Below the pieces are notes generated by a model that ran no database searches, had not been told where the DNA came from, and saw only the letters and a program-made list of their open reading frames with translations. DNA of 40,873 nt from Vampirovibrio sp. (GTDB lineage Bacteria; Cyanobacteriota; Vampirovibrionia; Vampirovibrionales; Vampirovibrionaceae). This document shows, piece by piece, positions 29,075 through 39,634 of this stretch. The stretch's first letter is position 1; each line of letters begins with the position of its first letter. Location: contig JAJQJM010000009.1 in NCBI GenBank assembly GCA_021323475.1, forward strand, positions 1 through 40,873, written 5' to 3'. The position numbers and the translations under genes are program-made.

Positions 29075-32000
29075 TTGCATTCAGTTCATGTTGTATCCCT
29101 TTTTGGCCAGCTCGGCCCTGAGGCGTTTCGCCGGGGTCCTTTCAGCAAGCTGTCTGCATACTCGCCTCTTTCTCATTCAAAACCTTTCAAAAGTCGGCTG
29201 GGTCTATTGGTATCGCTTCTGGTTTTATTATGCGGGCATTGCCAACCGTCCGCTCTGGCGGCGGAACATGCGGCCGATTCCCCTTTAAAGGCGACCGATC
29301 AGAAAAATCTCGCGGTTAAGCCGGATTTCGTGACCTTGACCTTGCAAAACAGCCTGTCTCAGGATGCGGAGATCGTCCAATGGCCGGACGGCGGATTTTC
29401 CGTGCCGGTTAAAACCTTTGCCGCGCTGCTGGATATTGACGCGCAATTATCGGAAGCGGAAAAACGCTTGTTCTGGATTGACCCTCAAACCGGCCAAACC
29501 GTGGAATTGTATTGGGAACAAAACCGCCTGCTGATGAACGGGCAGGAAGTACCGGTTGGCCCCCATGCGCCGGTACGGTTAAGCGGCCTGCTGATTAATG
29601 ACGATGTGTATCTGGATCAGGCGGCGTTCTCCCAGTTATTTCAAGTCACCTTCAAGCTGGACAGAGAGAACACCACCCTGGATCTTTCCACCAGCCGGAA
29701 ACTTCGGCTGCCCACAACCGATAACACGGCCGCATCCGCATCCGATATGACGATCAACGCCCGCGTTATCCGGACGCCGGAAATCAGCCGAAACCTGGTG
29801 GACAAAATTTATCTTCAACATTCCAGCAACTACGGCTATCAGGTTTCCAAGCAGCCGGTCGGCACACAAAACCAGATAGACAGCACCTATTTTTCTTCGC
29901 TGGTGGACACGTCCACGGTTGGTGTCCGAGGATCGATTCTGGGGCTGGATTATTACGTAAAACCTTCGATTATCCGGTTCAATAAAAAAGCCAATTTCGA
30001 ACGCGTGGAATGGTCCATTCAACATGAGGGTAAAAACAATATTATTAGCCTGGGCAGTACGGATGCGGGACTAAGTACCCTCACCACGCCTTCGTTAAAT
30101 ATTTGGGGACTCAAGCTGGCCTCTAAAAACGCAACGGGCCCCACCCTGTTTCCGCAACAAGGATACGAGTTTTCCGGCAAGGCCGGTAACGGCAACCAGG
30201 TAATTATTCGCGTTAATGATCGGACCGTGCAGACCGTAACCGCCCAGGACTACACCTACGAGCTTGAGCCGGTTTACCTGCAACCTCAGGCCATGAGCCA
30301 CATCCAGATTTTTGAAAAGGACAGCCAGAATCAGGAAAAGCTACTGGTCGATAAAACCGTCGGGAATTTCTCCAGCCTGCTACCCAAGGGGGAAGCGGGC
30401 TATTCGGCATTTGCCGGACGGGTGCCGCTGCAGTTTCATCCGTTGATTCCGGATCTGAAAACCCCGATTTTGATGCCCCAGTCTGAAAAATGGCTGGCTG
30501 GCGGACGCCTGTTCTACGGCCTGGGACACCGAATGACCGTGGGCGTTTCCGCGGCAGGGGATCATATTTTCGGAAAACCGGAAACCTACTTCACCAGCCT
30601 GAATCCGTATTCGGTGGACCTGACCGGATTCAGCAGCTACCAGCGGGACGCCAATTTTTTCAGCGGAGAGAACGCCTCCGTGACCATGCGCTACCAATTA
30701 ACCGACCGCTGGCTGGCCACGGCCGACCTGGGCATGTCGCGCATGCGCTTGAAGTCCGGCACTTTGCTAGACATCCCCGATTCATCCTCCGGTAAGGCCG
30801 CCCAATTGCACCTGGAGCGGCAAGGCTCCCTGCTGTCCTGGTATGTGGATGCCTTTCATTACGATCCGTATTACTACACCCCCACCGCCTCGCTCTACGG
30901 CAACACCTTATATGACAAGCGCGGCCTGGGCGCGGGCGTAAACGGCACCGTTTCCAAATTCCTGACCCTGAATTACAACGTCAACTGGAGCCATTACCAA
31001 ACCAACCTAGAGCGGCTGATACCGGGCGGCCTGATCAATGCGGACCGCTGGGGCGGGACTGTGAGTACCCAATTGAACAATAACAATTACGTGGCCGCCA
31101 CCTTCAACTGGGTCAAAGGCACCAATCATGAACGGGAATTCATCCAGCGTTTCCTGGACATCGATTACCGCACTCAATCCCTGCCCTGGGGCATTCAAGG
31201 GCAAATCAAGGCTAGCCATTACTACACTAATACCTTGTTTTTGCCGTCCAAAACCCTGGGCACCGAATTATTGGAAACACCGTACATCAATAACATCCTG
31301 GATACCTCGCTGGATATTCCCATCAACCGGCGCAGGCAAACCCATGTCAAAATCGGCAACCGTCTATCCAGCTTCGTGAATTACGGTTATATTCAAGGTT
31401 TTTTCCGCTACAAACAGCTCTTTATGGAACCGGTAGCCCAGGTCAGCTACGGGGACAGGCCCCAAACCCAAAACCGCTACGGGCTGAAGTTGGGCTATGA
31501 ATTCAAAAGCGGCGCTCGAATCAGTGTGGCCTACTATAAGATTGCCAGTTCGTTTCAACCAGGGCTTGGCATATCGGTGCGCCCTACCATTAAAACGGAT
31601 CAGTTTTATGTTGATTTCGCCGATGTGCTTGGGCTACTGGGGCACCGCTTAACCTCTCTGGGCCCCGGCGCGGATACCGCCGGCATGATTACCGGCATCC
31701 TGTTTGTGGATTACAAACCAAACGGCAAGCCGGACAAAACGGAGCCGGGCCTTCATGGCGTTAAATTGATTATCGATAAATCCAGAGTGGTGGAAACCGA
31801 CAAAAGCGGACAATACCAGGTCAGTGGACTATCCGCCGGATACCATACCCTGGAGGTATTACCGGACGCCTTACCGCTGACTATTAGCGCCGAAAATCCC
31901 ATTTACCGAATCAAGGTGCGCGAAGGCAAGAAGCACCGGGTCGATATCGCTCTCATGCCGGAAGGGGGCGTTTTAAAAGGCCGTCTGGAGCTGGTGGATA

Positions 32001-32275
32001 CGGTGGACAAATCCATGAACCCCAAACATATCATTCTGGTATTGCGAAACGAACGCGGCGATAGCGTAAAATACACCTCCGTCGATGAGCAGGGGCGCTA
32101 TAAATTCAGCAACGTGCCTGCCGGGCGCTATTCCATCGATTTGGAGGCAAGGATGAAAGCAAGCGGACGTTATAAAATTCTGGCCGCGCCATCGTCCGTG
32201 GAATTGAGCATTCCCCGGCATTACTCGGAAATCCAGGAAATTCCCAACCTGAACCTGAAACTGCTGGCATTATAA
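29075..32275 (+). CDS. Outer-membrane usher (FimD/PapC-like), TTG start in ORF track
   Basis: FSGKAGNGNQVIIRVNDRTVQTVTAQDYTYELEPVYL, LPKGEAGYSAFAGR, large beta-barrel-like region, C-terminal ITGILFVDYKPNGKPDKTEPGLHGVKLIID (SdrD B-like). Confidence 0.75.
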   Translation: MHSVHVVSLFGQLGPEAFRRGPFSKLSAYSPLSHSKPFKSRLGLLVSLLVLLCGHCQPSALAAEHAADSPLKATDQKNLAVKPDFVTLTLQNSLSQDAEIVQWPDGGFSVPVKTFAALLDIDAQLSEAEKRLFWIDPQTGQTVELYWEQNRLLMNGQEVPVGPHAPVRLSGLLINDDVYLDQAAFSQLFQVTFKLDRENTTLDLSTSRKLRLPTTDNTAASASDMTINARVIRTPEISRNLVDKIYLQHSSNYGYQVSKQPVGTQNQIDSTYFSSLVDTSTVGVRGSILGLDYYVKPSIIRFNKKANFERVEWSIQHEGKNNIISLGSTDAGLSTLTTPSLNIWGLKLASKNATGPTLFPQQGYEFSGKAGNGNQVIIRVNDRTVQTVTAQDYTYELEPVYLQPQAMSHIQIFEKDSQNQEKLLVDKTVGNFSSLLPKGEAGYSAFAGRVPLQFHPLIPDLKTPILMPQSEKWLAGGRLFYGLGHRMTVGVSAAGDHIFGKPETYFTSLNPYSVDLTGFSSYQRDANFFSGENASVTMRYQLTDRWLATADLGMSRMRLKSGTLLDIPDSSSGKAAQLHLERQGSLLSWYVDAFHYDPYYYTPTASLYGNTLYDKRGLGAGVNGTVSKFLTLNYNVNWSHYQTNLERLIPGGLINADRWGGTVSTQLNNNNYVAATFNWVKGTNHEREFIQRFLDIDYRTQSLPWGIQGQIKASHYYTNTLFLPSKTLGTELLETPYINNILDTSLDIPINRRRQTHVKIGNRLSSFVNYGYIQGFFRYKQLFMEPVAQVSYGDRPQTQNRYGLKLGYEFKSGARISVAYYKIASSFQPGLGISVRPTIKTDQFYVDFADVLGLLGHRLTSLGPGADTAGMITGILFVDYKPNGKPDKTEPGLHGVKLIIDKSRVVETDKSGQYQVSGLSAGYHTLEVLPDALPLTISAENPIYRIKVREGKKHRVDIALMPEGGVLKGRLELVDTVDKSMNPKHIILVLRNERGDSVKYTSVDEQGRYKFSNVPAGRYSIDLEARMKASGRYKILAAPSSVELSIPRHYSEIQEIPNLNLKLLAL

Positions 32276-32448
32276 ACGTGAACCGTGCCTGTACCGGCTT
32301 TGCCCAAACCCGCTTTTCCACTTCTTCCCTTTGGCAGTAACGCACTGTTGCCCGACTTCTGTAAATATCTGGTTACGTTTACTCAACTTTCCAGAGAAAG
32401 GTCCGAAACATCTAAAACCAGTCGTTCTTTACAGGAAGAAAGATTAGT

Positions 32449-33273
32449 GTGTTTAGAAGAAGCAAATTAAGCCCGGCCATACACCATAGCGGCAATACCA
32501 TGCTGGAGTACGGCTTGATCGGGTCACTTGTCGTCCTGGTCTGCATTGCAGCATTCAATGACGTTAGCAGTAAATTTAAAGCCTGGTTCACCGGCATTAA
32601 AGGCGATATGAAAAACCAGGTCAGCGCGACAGCAACCGCCAACGCTTCCCAGCTGAAAGCCATGACCACCTATGAAGCCCAGCAGGCTGTAAAAAAGGCC
32701 CAACAAGGCACCCCCAGCAGCGGTTTGCTATGCCCGGCGGGTGGCTGCGCCAGTTTGGCCATACAACCCTACGATCCTGCTCAAACCGCTGGCGCAAACG
32801 GTGGTATCGATATTGTGGATGAATACGCCAACAAAATTAAAGCATTAGCCGACGAATTGGAGCTGAACTCGAATGTTCACCCTGACTTCATTGAAATGCT
32901 TGTCGATTTAGCAGACGAAGGACATCGTGTGGCGGGCGATGAGCGGTCGGTACTGACTTATACGCAGTCCAGCGACGGTGGTTTTGATTTCAGCATCCAG
33001 GATCGGTACCATCAAACCGAAAACCGGGCGATGAATTATTTAAATGCACATCCGAACGAATTGACGCCGGAACAGGCCCAACTGCTGAGGCAGGCATCGG
33101 ACAATATCAAACTGCAAATGGCTGATTTCATTGGCAATGCCGACCCCGGATCACTCAGCGGAATGAACATCAATCAGAAGTTCACCGATAGCGGCGGCGG
33201 TAAAGGCGCAACCTACGTTGATACCCAAGCCACCAAAATTTGCGGCACATCCGGCTCCGGCAACTGTAATTGA
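32449..33273 (+). CDS. Flp/Tad-type pilin-like protein with long C-terminal extension (GTG start)
   Basis: GNTMLEYGLIGSLVVLVCIAAFNDVSSKFKAWF. Confidence 0.6.
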   Translation: MFRRSKLSPAIHHSGNTMLEYGLIGSLVVLVCIAAFNDVSSKFKAWFTGIKGDMKNQVSATATANASQLKAMTTYEAQQAVKKAQQGTPSSGLLCPAGGCASLAIQPYDPAQTAGANGGIDIVDEYANKIKALADELELNSNVHPDFIEMLVDLADEGHRVAGDERSVLTYTQSSDGGFDFSIQDRYHQTENRAMNYLNAHPNELTPEQAQLLRQASDNIKLQMADFIGNADPGSLSGMNINQKFTDSGGGKGATYVDTQATKICGTSGSGNCN

Positions 33274-33325
33274 GCTGCGTTCAGGCTCAGACATTTACCC
33301 AAGTATCCATAGGATTTAACAGGAC

Positions 33326-33676
33326 TTAGCCCTGAATATTAACGCTTCGCCTGCTACCGGTTGGCCGCCTCTGGTGCCGAGACGGTGCGCTACGAGGTCG
33401 CGTCCCAAGCGCGGCATCCAGGCTTTCCCTTTCCTCTAGCCAGGCTTCCAGCCAAGTTTCAAAATCCTGTTTGCTTTTGGAAGACTGCCATTCTTCATAC
33501 CGCCGAGTCAGCCATTTTTGGTATTTGTCCTGCGGCTTGGAAGATGGCTCCGCCAACAGAGAGGTCGTTTCGGAAGGCCTATAAGCAGGTGGTTCTTGGG
33601 ATGGGGATTGCGGATGGACGGGTTTCCTGGCGCCGCAGCAACTGGCAAATAAAGAGGTAATCATAGAACTCATCAA
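33326..33676 (-). CDS. Hypothetical protein (116 aa)
   Basis: Open frame with coding-like composition; no recognised family. Confidence 0.4.
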   Translation of the reverse strand: MMSSMITSLFASCCGARKPVHPQSPSQEPPAYRPSETTSLLAEPSSKPQDKYQKWLTRRYEEWQSSKSKQDFETWLEAWLEERESLDAALGTRPRSAPSRHQRRPTGSRRSVNIQG

Positions 33677-33718
33677 GGCAAGTCTCCATGGTTAAACAGC
33701 ATTAAATTTTACTTAGAA

Positions 33719-34096
33719 TCAGCAGGATCCGGCAGGAGGTTGCGGTTTGCCAGGCTGCCGGTTTACCCGGTTTGCAATAATGCGATGAGCCAAATCCCGA
33801 AGCTGCTGAGGCGAAATGTCATTCAACATGGACAATGATAGTTCACCGAAGGTTTTCTCGGGGTGTTCCACCATTAGCTTTGCCGCTTTCAGCTGTATGG
33901 GGCTTGCCTTTTCGCTTTTGTTTATGAACCGGAGCATCGAATGACCCTGATCCGATAACTGCAATGTATCCATTTCAACGGATTGGGGATTGCCAATATC
34001 TTCAATATGCTCACATTCAGCACCTTGAGTGTTTTTGAACGATTGTCTGCCAAATAGCGCTTTCATTGAAATGCCTGAAAATGACACCATATACAC
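33719..34096 (-). CDS. Hypothetical protein (125 aa)
   Basis: Open frame with coding-like composition; no recognised family. Confidence 0.45.
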   Translation of the reverse strand: MYMVSFSGISMKALFGRQSFKNTQGAECEHIEDIGNPQSVEMDTLQLSDQGHSMLRFINKSEKASPIQLKAAKLMVEHPEKTFGELSLSMLNDISPQQLRDLAHRIIANRVNRQPGKPQPPAGSC

Positions 34097-34516
34097 CTCC
34101 CACTTGATTTTGTCGTCAAACTTTAAACATCCGTTGACGCAGGCCGTTGTTTTCCCAATAACCTTGAAGTCAACCCAAGGTAAACCATGCGAGTTTTTAA
34201 TAACATATCTGAAACACGCCGGACGAAAACATGTTTACTCAACCAATTTCACATTAAGCAGCCGCATCCCCCAAACAAGAAACACCCAAATACCCACGCA
34301 CCTGCGCCTGAGACTTTAAATCGTTCCAGTAAACGGAGACATAAGCCAGGGTTCAAAATCAATATGCCTTTTAGGGTTACCCATTGAAATTGTCTCCAAA
34401 TCTACAAATAACAATTGAAATAAATACCGCTTGTGTTTCAAAAACCTCTTGTTTATGATGCACACAACTTTCGACTTTATATTTCATATCATTCAAGTAT
34501 TAGAGGTTTCATAGTA

Positions 34517-35773
34517 ATGCTCTCCTTGTCCCCACGCCGGGTCAGCCCGGCTCCAAATCGTATTGGCACGTCTACACCCCAAAGCCAGCCCATGTTTAGC
34601 GGGAAACAAGGCGTTTCCATTAAACGCCTGATTCTTCCCACCTTGTTGGCAAGTAGCGGCGCCGCAGCGCTTGCCCTTCCCAATCAATCGAATGCGGTTG
34701 CCGAAAAGCCGGATACATTCTCACTCAGCACACGCCATTCCGCTGATGATTCTTTGGCGTTTCTCACCTCCTGCGATACCTTTCTGCCGGAACATTCCGA
34801 CGAACCGGAAGGCATTGAAAAACGGCGAGCCTCCAAACAGTCGATACAGGATATGCTGAAATGCCCACCATTTGCACCGACCGACGTTAACCTGTTCATG
34901 CCGCAGACATACAGCCAGGCGAGTGCACCCGCGCCGGCTCCTGCTAAACCCGTCAATGAGGGTCAACTCATCGATCAATTGGCCCAGCTTTGGAGCAGAC
35001 GAGGTAATGGCAACAGTAGTCAAGCAAAAAAAGAAGTAAAAGCGTTATTCAATAATGCCGCCTTTAAAGCCGCTGTTCCGGATGCGCGCCTGCGGGCCGC
35101 CATTCTGTCTCTGAAAAATACGCCTGCCGAAGATGCCGTGCGTGACGCGGCCCAAAAGCGGGTATTCAGCCAGGTGATTTTCCAGGATCTGCCGGCAGGC
35201 GTTATTGCAGGGGTCAATCCGAATGGCAAGAATAATAAACCGGAAATCCTTGTGAACAGTCGCTACCAGCACGAGGACTTCCGCCAGATTGCGCCAGCCC
35301 TTGCCCATGAATCGCTTCACCAGGACAGCATTGCCTCCGGTCGGGAAGAGCGGGTAAACCACTCCCTGGATACACTGGTTTATGCCCACATGATTCAGGA
35401 AGATCCTTCCCTGGCCAGCAGCAATACGGAATTAGCCAAAAAGCAAAATACCAAGTTGATGGCCCGTATCAACAGTCGCGACGCCAAGGGTAATTTGCGT
35501 CTGTTTAGCGCCAAATCCAACGTTTACCCGGGTGGCACTCCGTTGGCCAATTTCGCGGCCGCGTTTACCGCAACCGGAGGCGGCCCCATTACCGATAACA
35601 GCCCCGGTAATTCCGCGCTCAAACTCTTTGTGAAAGATACGACGGGCGTTAATGTCCGCCAGCCTAACTTTGATCAAGCGCTGGAAAACGTGATGGACCA
35701 AAATCAGAAGGCCCTCAAAGATCAGGATGTAATCGCCGTTGCCAAGGCCCTGAAGCTGAATACCAACTGTTAA
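34517..35773 (+). CDS. Secreted protein with HExxH motif, putative zinc metallopeptidase (ORF opens at 34433; ATG 34517 preferred)
   Basis: Proline-rich N-terminus, hydrophobic segment LILPTLLASSGAAALALP, and LAHESLHQDSIASGREERVNHSLDTLVYAHM. Confidence 0.55.
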   Translation: MLSLSPRRVSPAPNRIGTSTPQSQPMFSGKQGVSIKRLILPTLLASSGAAALALPNQSNAVAEKPDTFSLSTRHSADDSLAFLTSCDTFLPEHSDEPEGIEKRRASKQSIQDMLKCPPFAPTDVNLFMPQTYSQASAPAPAPAKPVNEGQLIDQLAQLWSRRGNGNSSQAKKEVKALFNNAAFKAAVPDARLRAAILSLKNTPAEDAVRDAAQKRVFSQVIFQDLPAGVIAGVNPNGKNNKPEILVNSRYQHEDFRQIAPALAHESLHQDSIASGREERVNHSLDTLVYAHMIQEDPSLASSNTELAKKQNTKLMARINSRDAKGNLRLFSAKSNVYPGGTPLANFAAAFTATGGGPITDNSPGNSALKLFVKDTTGVNVRQPNFDQALENVMDQNQKALKDQDVIAVAKALKLNTNC

Positions 35774-35787
35774 TTATCCAATACCTG

Positions 35788-35822
35788 CAAATCGCCTCAG
35801 CCTGAATGGTTGGGGCGATTTG
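35788..35822 (+). terminator. Rho-independent-type terminator
   Basis: CAAATCGCC/GGCGATTTG stem, later T-run GGGTTTTTG. Confidence 0.5.
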
Positions 35823-35854
35823 TAGCCGGGTTTTTGATAAGCAGCCTCAGACAC

Positions 35855-36994
35855 CTACACACTCAACCCGGCTCGATAACTCCGTTGAGTAAACCGTTCC
35901 AGCCGACTCAAGGCTTCCGGCATACTGGCTTTACCGTAGCTAACCCGCAAGTGTGTGTCCGGCAAACCGTATAAATGGCTTGGCAGCACCAATACCCCCT
36001 CCGATTCCAGCAACTGCTGGGTGAATTGTTCAGCGGGCAGGTTAGTCTTCAGTTCTGGAAATCCAAGACAGCCACCTTGCGGTTCTTGCCAATGGAAGAG
36101 TTTGCTATACCGCTCAAAAAAACGGGTCATTTCGTGTAAATTCCGCCGCATCAGGTCCATGCCAAGCGGCACAATGGCATCTTGAGCCCGTAAGGCCATC
36201 AGGGCCAAAAGTTCGCTGGCGCTGTTCGGACAAATGCTCAGGTAATGTTTTTTGCCGATGGCCGCACGAATTACCTCCGGCTCTCTGGCGGCAGCCCAGC
36301 CGATTCGCAAGCCCGGCAAGCCATACAATTTGGAAAAACTACCGATACTGATGCCGCGTTCGTACACATCCACCAAGGCAGGTAAACGATCGGCCGGATT
36401 CACCTCCATGCCCCGGTAGACTTCATCCGAAAAGAGATAAATATTCCGGCTCCTGGCCAATTCAACCAAATCCAGCAGGATGGCGCGCTCCGGAATCGTC
36501 CCGGTGGGATTATTTGGGAAATTAATGACGATCAGTCGGGTATTGGGGCGTAACGCCGCCTCTATGACCTCCAAGTTCAACGTCCATCCGTTTGCGGCAT
36601 CTAGGGACACGCGAGTGGTTTCACACAGACTGGCTGGAATGCTCTCCAGCGACTGATAACAGGGCACAACCACCACCGCATGATCCGTGGGCCTTAACAA
36701 CCCTTGCAAGGTACAGATAATAGCTTCGGCCGCGCCTGCAAACACACAGACCTGCTCTGCGGAAACTGTTTCGTACTGCCCGGCGATTTCTTCCCGCAAC
36801 GGCAAAAAGCCCTGCGGTTGACTATATTCCAATACCAAGCCCTGCCATAACGCCAGAGTTTCCGCATCAGCCAGCGACAACAGCCGCCCCAACCCCACGG
36901 TTTCCAAGCCGGAGGCGCACAGTGAAACCGTCGCCCTTGCTTCATGGCGCAACAGGTAATCTTCCAGCTCAAAGACGGGCAGCAATGGTATCAA
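35855..36994 (-). CDS. PLP-dependent aminotransferase class I/II
   Basis: NFPNNPTGTIPE, LFSDEVYRGME, GSFSKLYGLPGLRIGW. Confidence 0.92.
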   Translation of the reverse strand: MIPLLPVFELEDYLLRHEARATVSLCASGLETVGLGRLLSLADAETLALWQGLVLEYSQPQGFLPLREEIAGQYETVSAEQVCVFAGAAEAIICTLQGLLRPTDHAVVVVPCYQSLESIPASLCETTRVSLDAANGWTLNLEVIEAALRPNTRLIVINFPNNPTGTIPERAILLDLVELARSRNIYLFSDEVYRGMEVNPADRLPALVDVYERGISIGSFSKLYGLPGLRIGWAAAREPEVIRAAIGKKHYLSICPNSASELLALMALRAQDAIVPLGMDLMRRNLHEMTRFFERYSKLFHWQEPQGGCLGFPELKTNLPAEQFTQQLLESEGVLVLPSHLYGLPDTHLRVSYGKASMPEALSRLERFTQRSYRAGLSV

Positions 36995-37086
36995 CCTCTT
37001 TTTGGGTCTTCAGTGACCTCCCCGGAGAGGGCAGCAAGGCTTCATGGTAGCACAGCCATTCTCATCATCGCCGTCAGGTTTCGGTA

Positions 37087-37728
37087 CTAAAACTCCGGAG
37101 CCAGCCCTTTGGCAATTTGAGCCGATTCCTGCTCCACGGTTCTCAACAGAAAGTCGAACAACAGGGCCAATCCGGAAATTAAGACCGCTCCCACCAGGAT
37201 TTTAGAGGGATTATTCTGGGAAAGCCCTTCAAAAATCAGGGCTCCCAGGCCACCCGCGTTAATCCAGGCGGCCACCGTTGCGGTGCTGAGGGTACTTAAC
37301 GTGGCGTTGCGAAGACCACTCACCCAAGTCGGCATTGCCATTGGCGCTTCCAGCATCCTAAATATCTGCCACGAGGTCAGTCCCAGACCTCGCGCGGCCT
37401 CCAGAGAGGCAGGATCAATGGAGCGCAGGCCAAGTAGCACATTTCGCAGCAATATAAATTGGGCGTAAATCACCAGCGCCACAATGGCCGAACCCTTGCC
37501 CAGACCAAGCACCGGCACCAACACGGCCAGCATGGCCAGACTAGGCACTGTATAAAGCATGCCCAATGCCGTGAGGGATAAATCCGCCAGCCACTTGCAA
37601 CGGGCTAGCAGGAGCCCGGCCGGAAAGGCGATGACGCTGCCAATCGTCAGGGCTATCAAGCAAAGGTCGATATGCTCAACCAGGGCTCTCAGCACAGAAG
37701 AAAGCGGAAACGGAAACCAGTCTGTCAT
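37087..37728 (-). CDS. Glycine betaine/osmoprotectant ABC transporter permease
   Basis: ProW/OpuCB-like: EAARGLGLTSWQIFRMLEAPMAMPTWVSGLRNATLSTLSTATVAAWINAGGLG. Confidence 0.88.
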   Translation of the reverse strand: MTDWFPFPLSSVLRALVEHIDLCLIALTIGSVIAFPAGLLLARCKWLADLSLTALGMLYTVPSLAMLAVLVPVLGLGKGSAIVALVIYAQFILLRNVLLGLRSIDPASLEAARGLGLTSWQIFRMLEAPMAMPTWVSGLRNATLSTLSTATVAAWINAGGLGALIFEGLSQNNPSKILVGAVLISGLALLFDFLLRTVEQESAQIAKGLAPEF

Positions 37729-38732
37729 CGCCTTGCGCCCGTTATGGCAGGCTCCGTGAGTATGCCTGACATGCAGAGCCGGGCCTGTTTTTTCAAGCTG
37801 GCCAAAGTCAGTAGCCCCATGCGCTCCTGTCGATCATTTTCCACGTATATATAATCTTCCGGCGCTTGCAGCAGACATTTCAGCGCCTCATTCAGAGTCT
37901 GGGTATCCCGCACCACCGGAACCAACGCCCCATTTCCGGTAACGTCACCGGCAACGCTCACCAGCGCACCGGCTTGCATCAACGAAAACTGCCGGTACAA
38001 ATTATCCGTTTCCAACAGGCGGGCCACGAATTGGTTCGCCGGGTTCAGCAAAATATTCATAGGCGTGTCATACTGCTGAATCCGGCCTTCATTCATAATA
38101 ATGACCCGATTCCCCAGTTTCAGCGCTTCCTGAACATCATGGGTCACAAACACCACGGTTTTTCGCAAACGATTTTGAATGTCGATTAATTCATCCTGCA
38201 GCTTTTCCCGGATAATCACATCCAGCGCGCCAAACGGCTCATCCATCAATAGAATTCCCGGATCCCCCGCCAAAGCGCGAGCCAGGCCCACCCGTTGCTG
38301 TTGCCCACCCGAAAGCTGCCGGGGATAACGCTGCCGGAACTGGGCAGGTTCCAGGCCAACCAAATTTAACAATTCATCAACGCGGTTATTAATTTTCGCC
38401 TTGGGCCATTTCAGGATTTCCGGGACAATGGCAATATTCCGGGCGATGGTTAAATGCTGAAACAGGCCGACATGCTGGATGACATAGCCTATTTTCCGGC
38501 GCAGCTCGATTTCGGAAACGGTGGAAATATCCTCTCCGTTGACGCGAATGATACCGGAATCCGGCTTGCATAACCGATTAATCAGCTTCAGCAGGGTGGT
38601 TTTACCGCTACCCGATGTGCCTAATACCGTTACAAAACTACCATCCTCAATGGACAGGCTGGTCGTCTCCAAAGCCGGCCCCATCGTTCCTGCGAACGTT
38701 TTTTGCACCTCTTCAAACACGATTGTATTCAT
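37725..38732 (-). CDS. Glycine betaine/osmoprotectant ABC transporter ATP-binding protein
   Basis: GTSGSGKTTLLKLINRL, LSGGQQQRVGLARALA, LLMDEPFGALD; OpuCA/ProV-like. Confidence 0.93.
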   Translation of the reverse strand: MNTIVFEEVQKTFAGTMGPALETTSLSIEDGSFVTVLGTSGSGKTTLLKLINRLCKPDSGIIRVNGEDISTVSEIELRRKIGYVIQHVGLFQHLTIARNIAIVPEILKWPKAKINNRVDELLNLVGLEPAQFRQRYPRQLSGGQQQRVGLARALAGDPGILLMDEPFGALDVIIREKLQDELIDIQNRLRKTVVFVTHDVQEALKLGNRVIIMNEGRIQQYDTPMNILLNPANQFVARLLETDNLYRQFSLMQAGALVSVAGDVTGNGALVPVVRDTQTLNEALKCLLQAPEDYIYVENDRQERMGLLTLASLKKQARLCMSGILTEPAITGARR

Positions 38733-39634
38733 GGAATCGTCGCCAAATATTGCCGGACGACCTGGCGGTAATCCCGCTTCTGCTGATCGACCTGGTAATT
38801 GAGCCGTTGCAGCGTGTTTGTTTCAAGCGTGGCAGAAATTTGATTTAAAATGGCAGCCATCTCGGGATGCTCGTTCAGCGCCTCCTGCCGAACCACCGGC
38901 GCCACGTGATAATCCGGCCAGAACTGCCGGTCATCCCTCAGCAATAAAAAATCAGGCTCACTCAATGCGCCATCGGTGGTAAAGGCGACCGTCACGTCCA
39001 CATCTCCCCGTCGCAAAATCCGATATTTCAAACCATTATCATACAGGGCAGTCGATTTAAAACGAAACCCGCCGTACGCATGTTGTAAACCTTTCAGGCC
39101 ATCCGGCCGCTCCTCGAATTCCGCAATACTGCCCAGCCTCAATTGACCAGCCCGCTTTGCCAACCCGGATAAATCCGAGATATGCAACTGCCTGGCAAGC
39201 GATTGCCGCATGACCAACCCTTGGGAGTTGTTGGCCTTCGAGGGGGTTAACCAGGCCAAATGCCACTGCCGGGCATATTCGGAAGACAACAGTTGATATG
39301 CATCATGCTCATTTTTAGGGGGCGCCACATGCAGCACGTCAATCAGGCCAGTGCCGGTGTACTCCGGATACAAGTCGATTTCCCCGGCCTTCACCGCTTC
39401 GTGGGCGATTAATGTGCCTCCCAGGTTGAAGCGCCGATGCACAAGGTAGCCTTTGCGCTCCAAGGTTTGGGCATATAATTCGCCAATCAGGATTGATTCC
39501 GTAAAGTTTTTGCTGCCGATACTGATGCCCGCCTGCTGGCGATGCGGCCATAGCTTTAAACGCACACCGAGATACACGGCCAATAGCAGCAATACCAGGC
39601 TTAGCGCCTTGCGGTGGCGAAAAAAGCTCAACAT
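38729..39634 (-). CDS. Osmoprotectant ABC transporter substrate-binding protein
   Basis: ISIGSKNFTESILIGELYAQTLERKGY...GTLIAHEAVKAGEIDLYPEYTGTGL typical of OpuAC/OpuCC proteins. Confidence 0.92.
   Translation of the reverse strand: MLSFFRHRKALSLVLLLLAVYLGVRLKLWPHRQQAGISIGSKNFTESILIGELYAQTLERKGYLVHRRFNLGGTLIAHEAVKAGEIDLYPEYTGTGLIDVLHVAPPKNEHDAYQLLSSEYARQWHLAWLTPSKANNSQGLVMRQSLARQLHISDLSGLAKRAGQLRLGSIAEFEERPDGLKGLQHAYGGFRFKSTALYDNGLKYRILRRGDVDVTVAFTTDGALSEPDFLLLRDDRQFWPDYHVAPVVRQEALNEHPEMAAILNQISATLETNTLQRLNYQVDQQKRDYRQVVRQYLATIP

Noticed and set aside
29636-32221. Multiple antisense ORFs across the usher gene
   Set aside because: High-GC shadow ORFs opposite a convincing 1066-aa usher.
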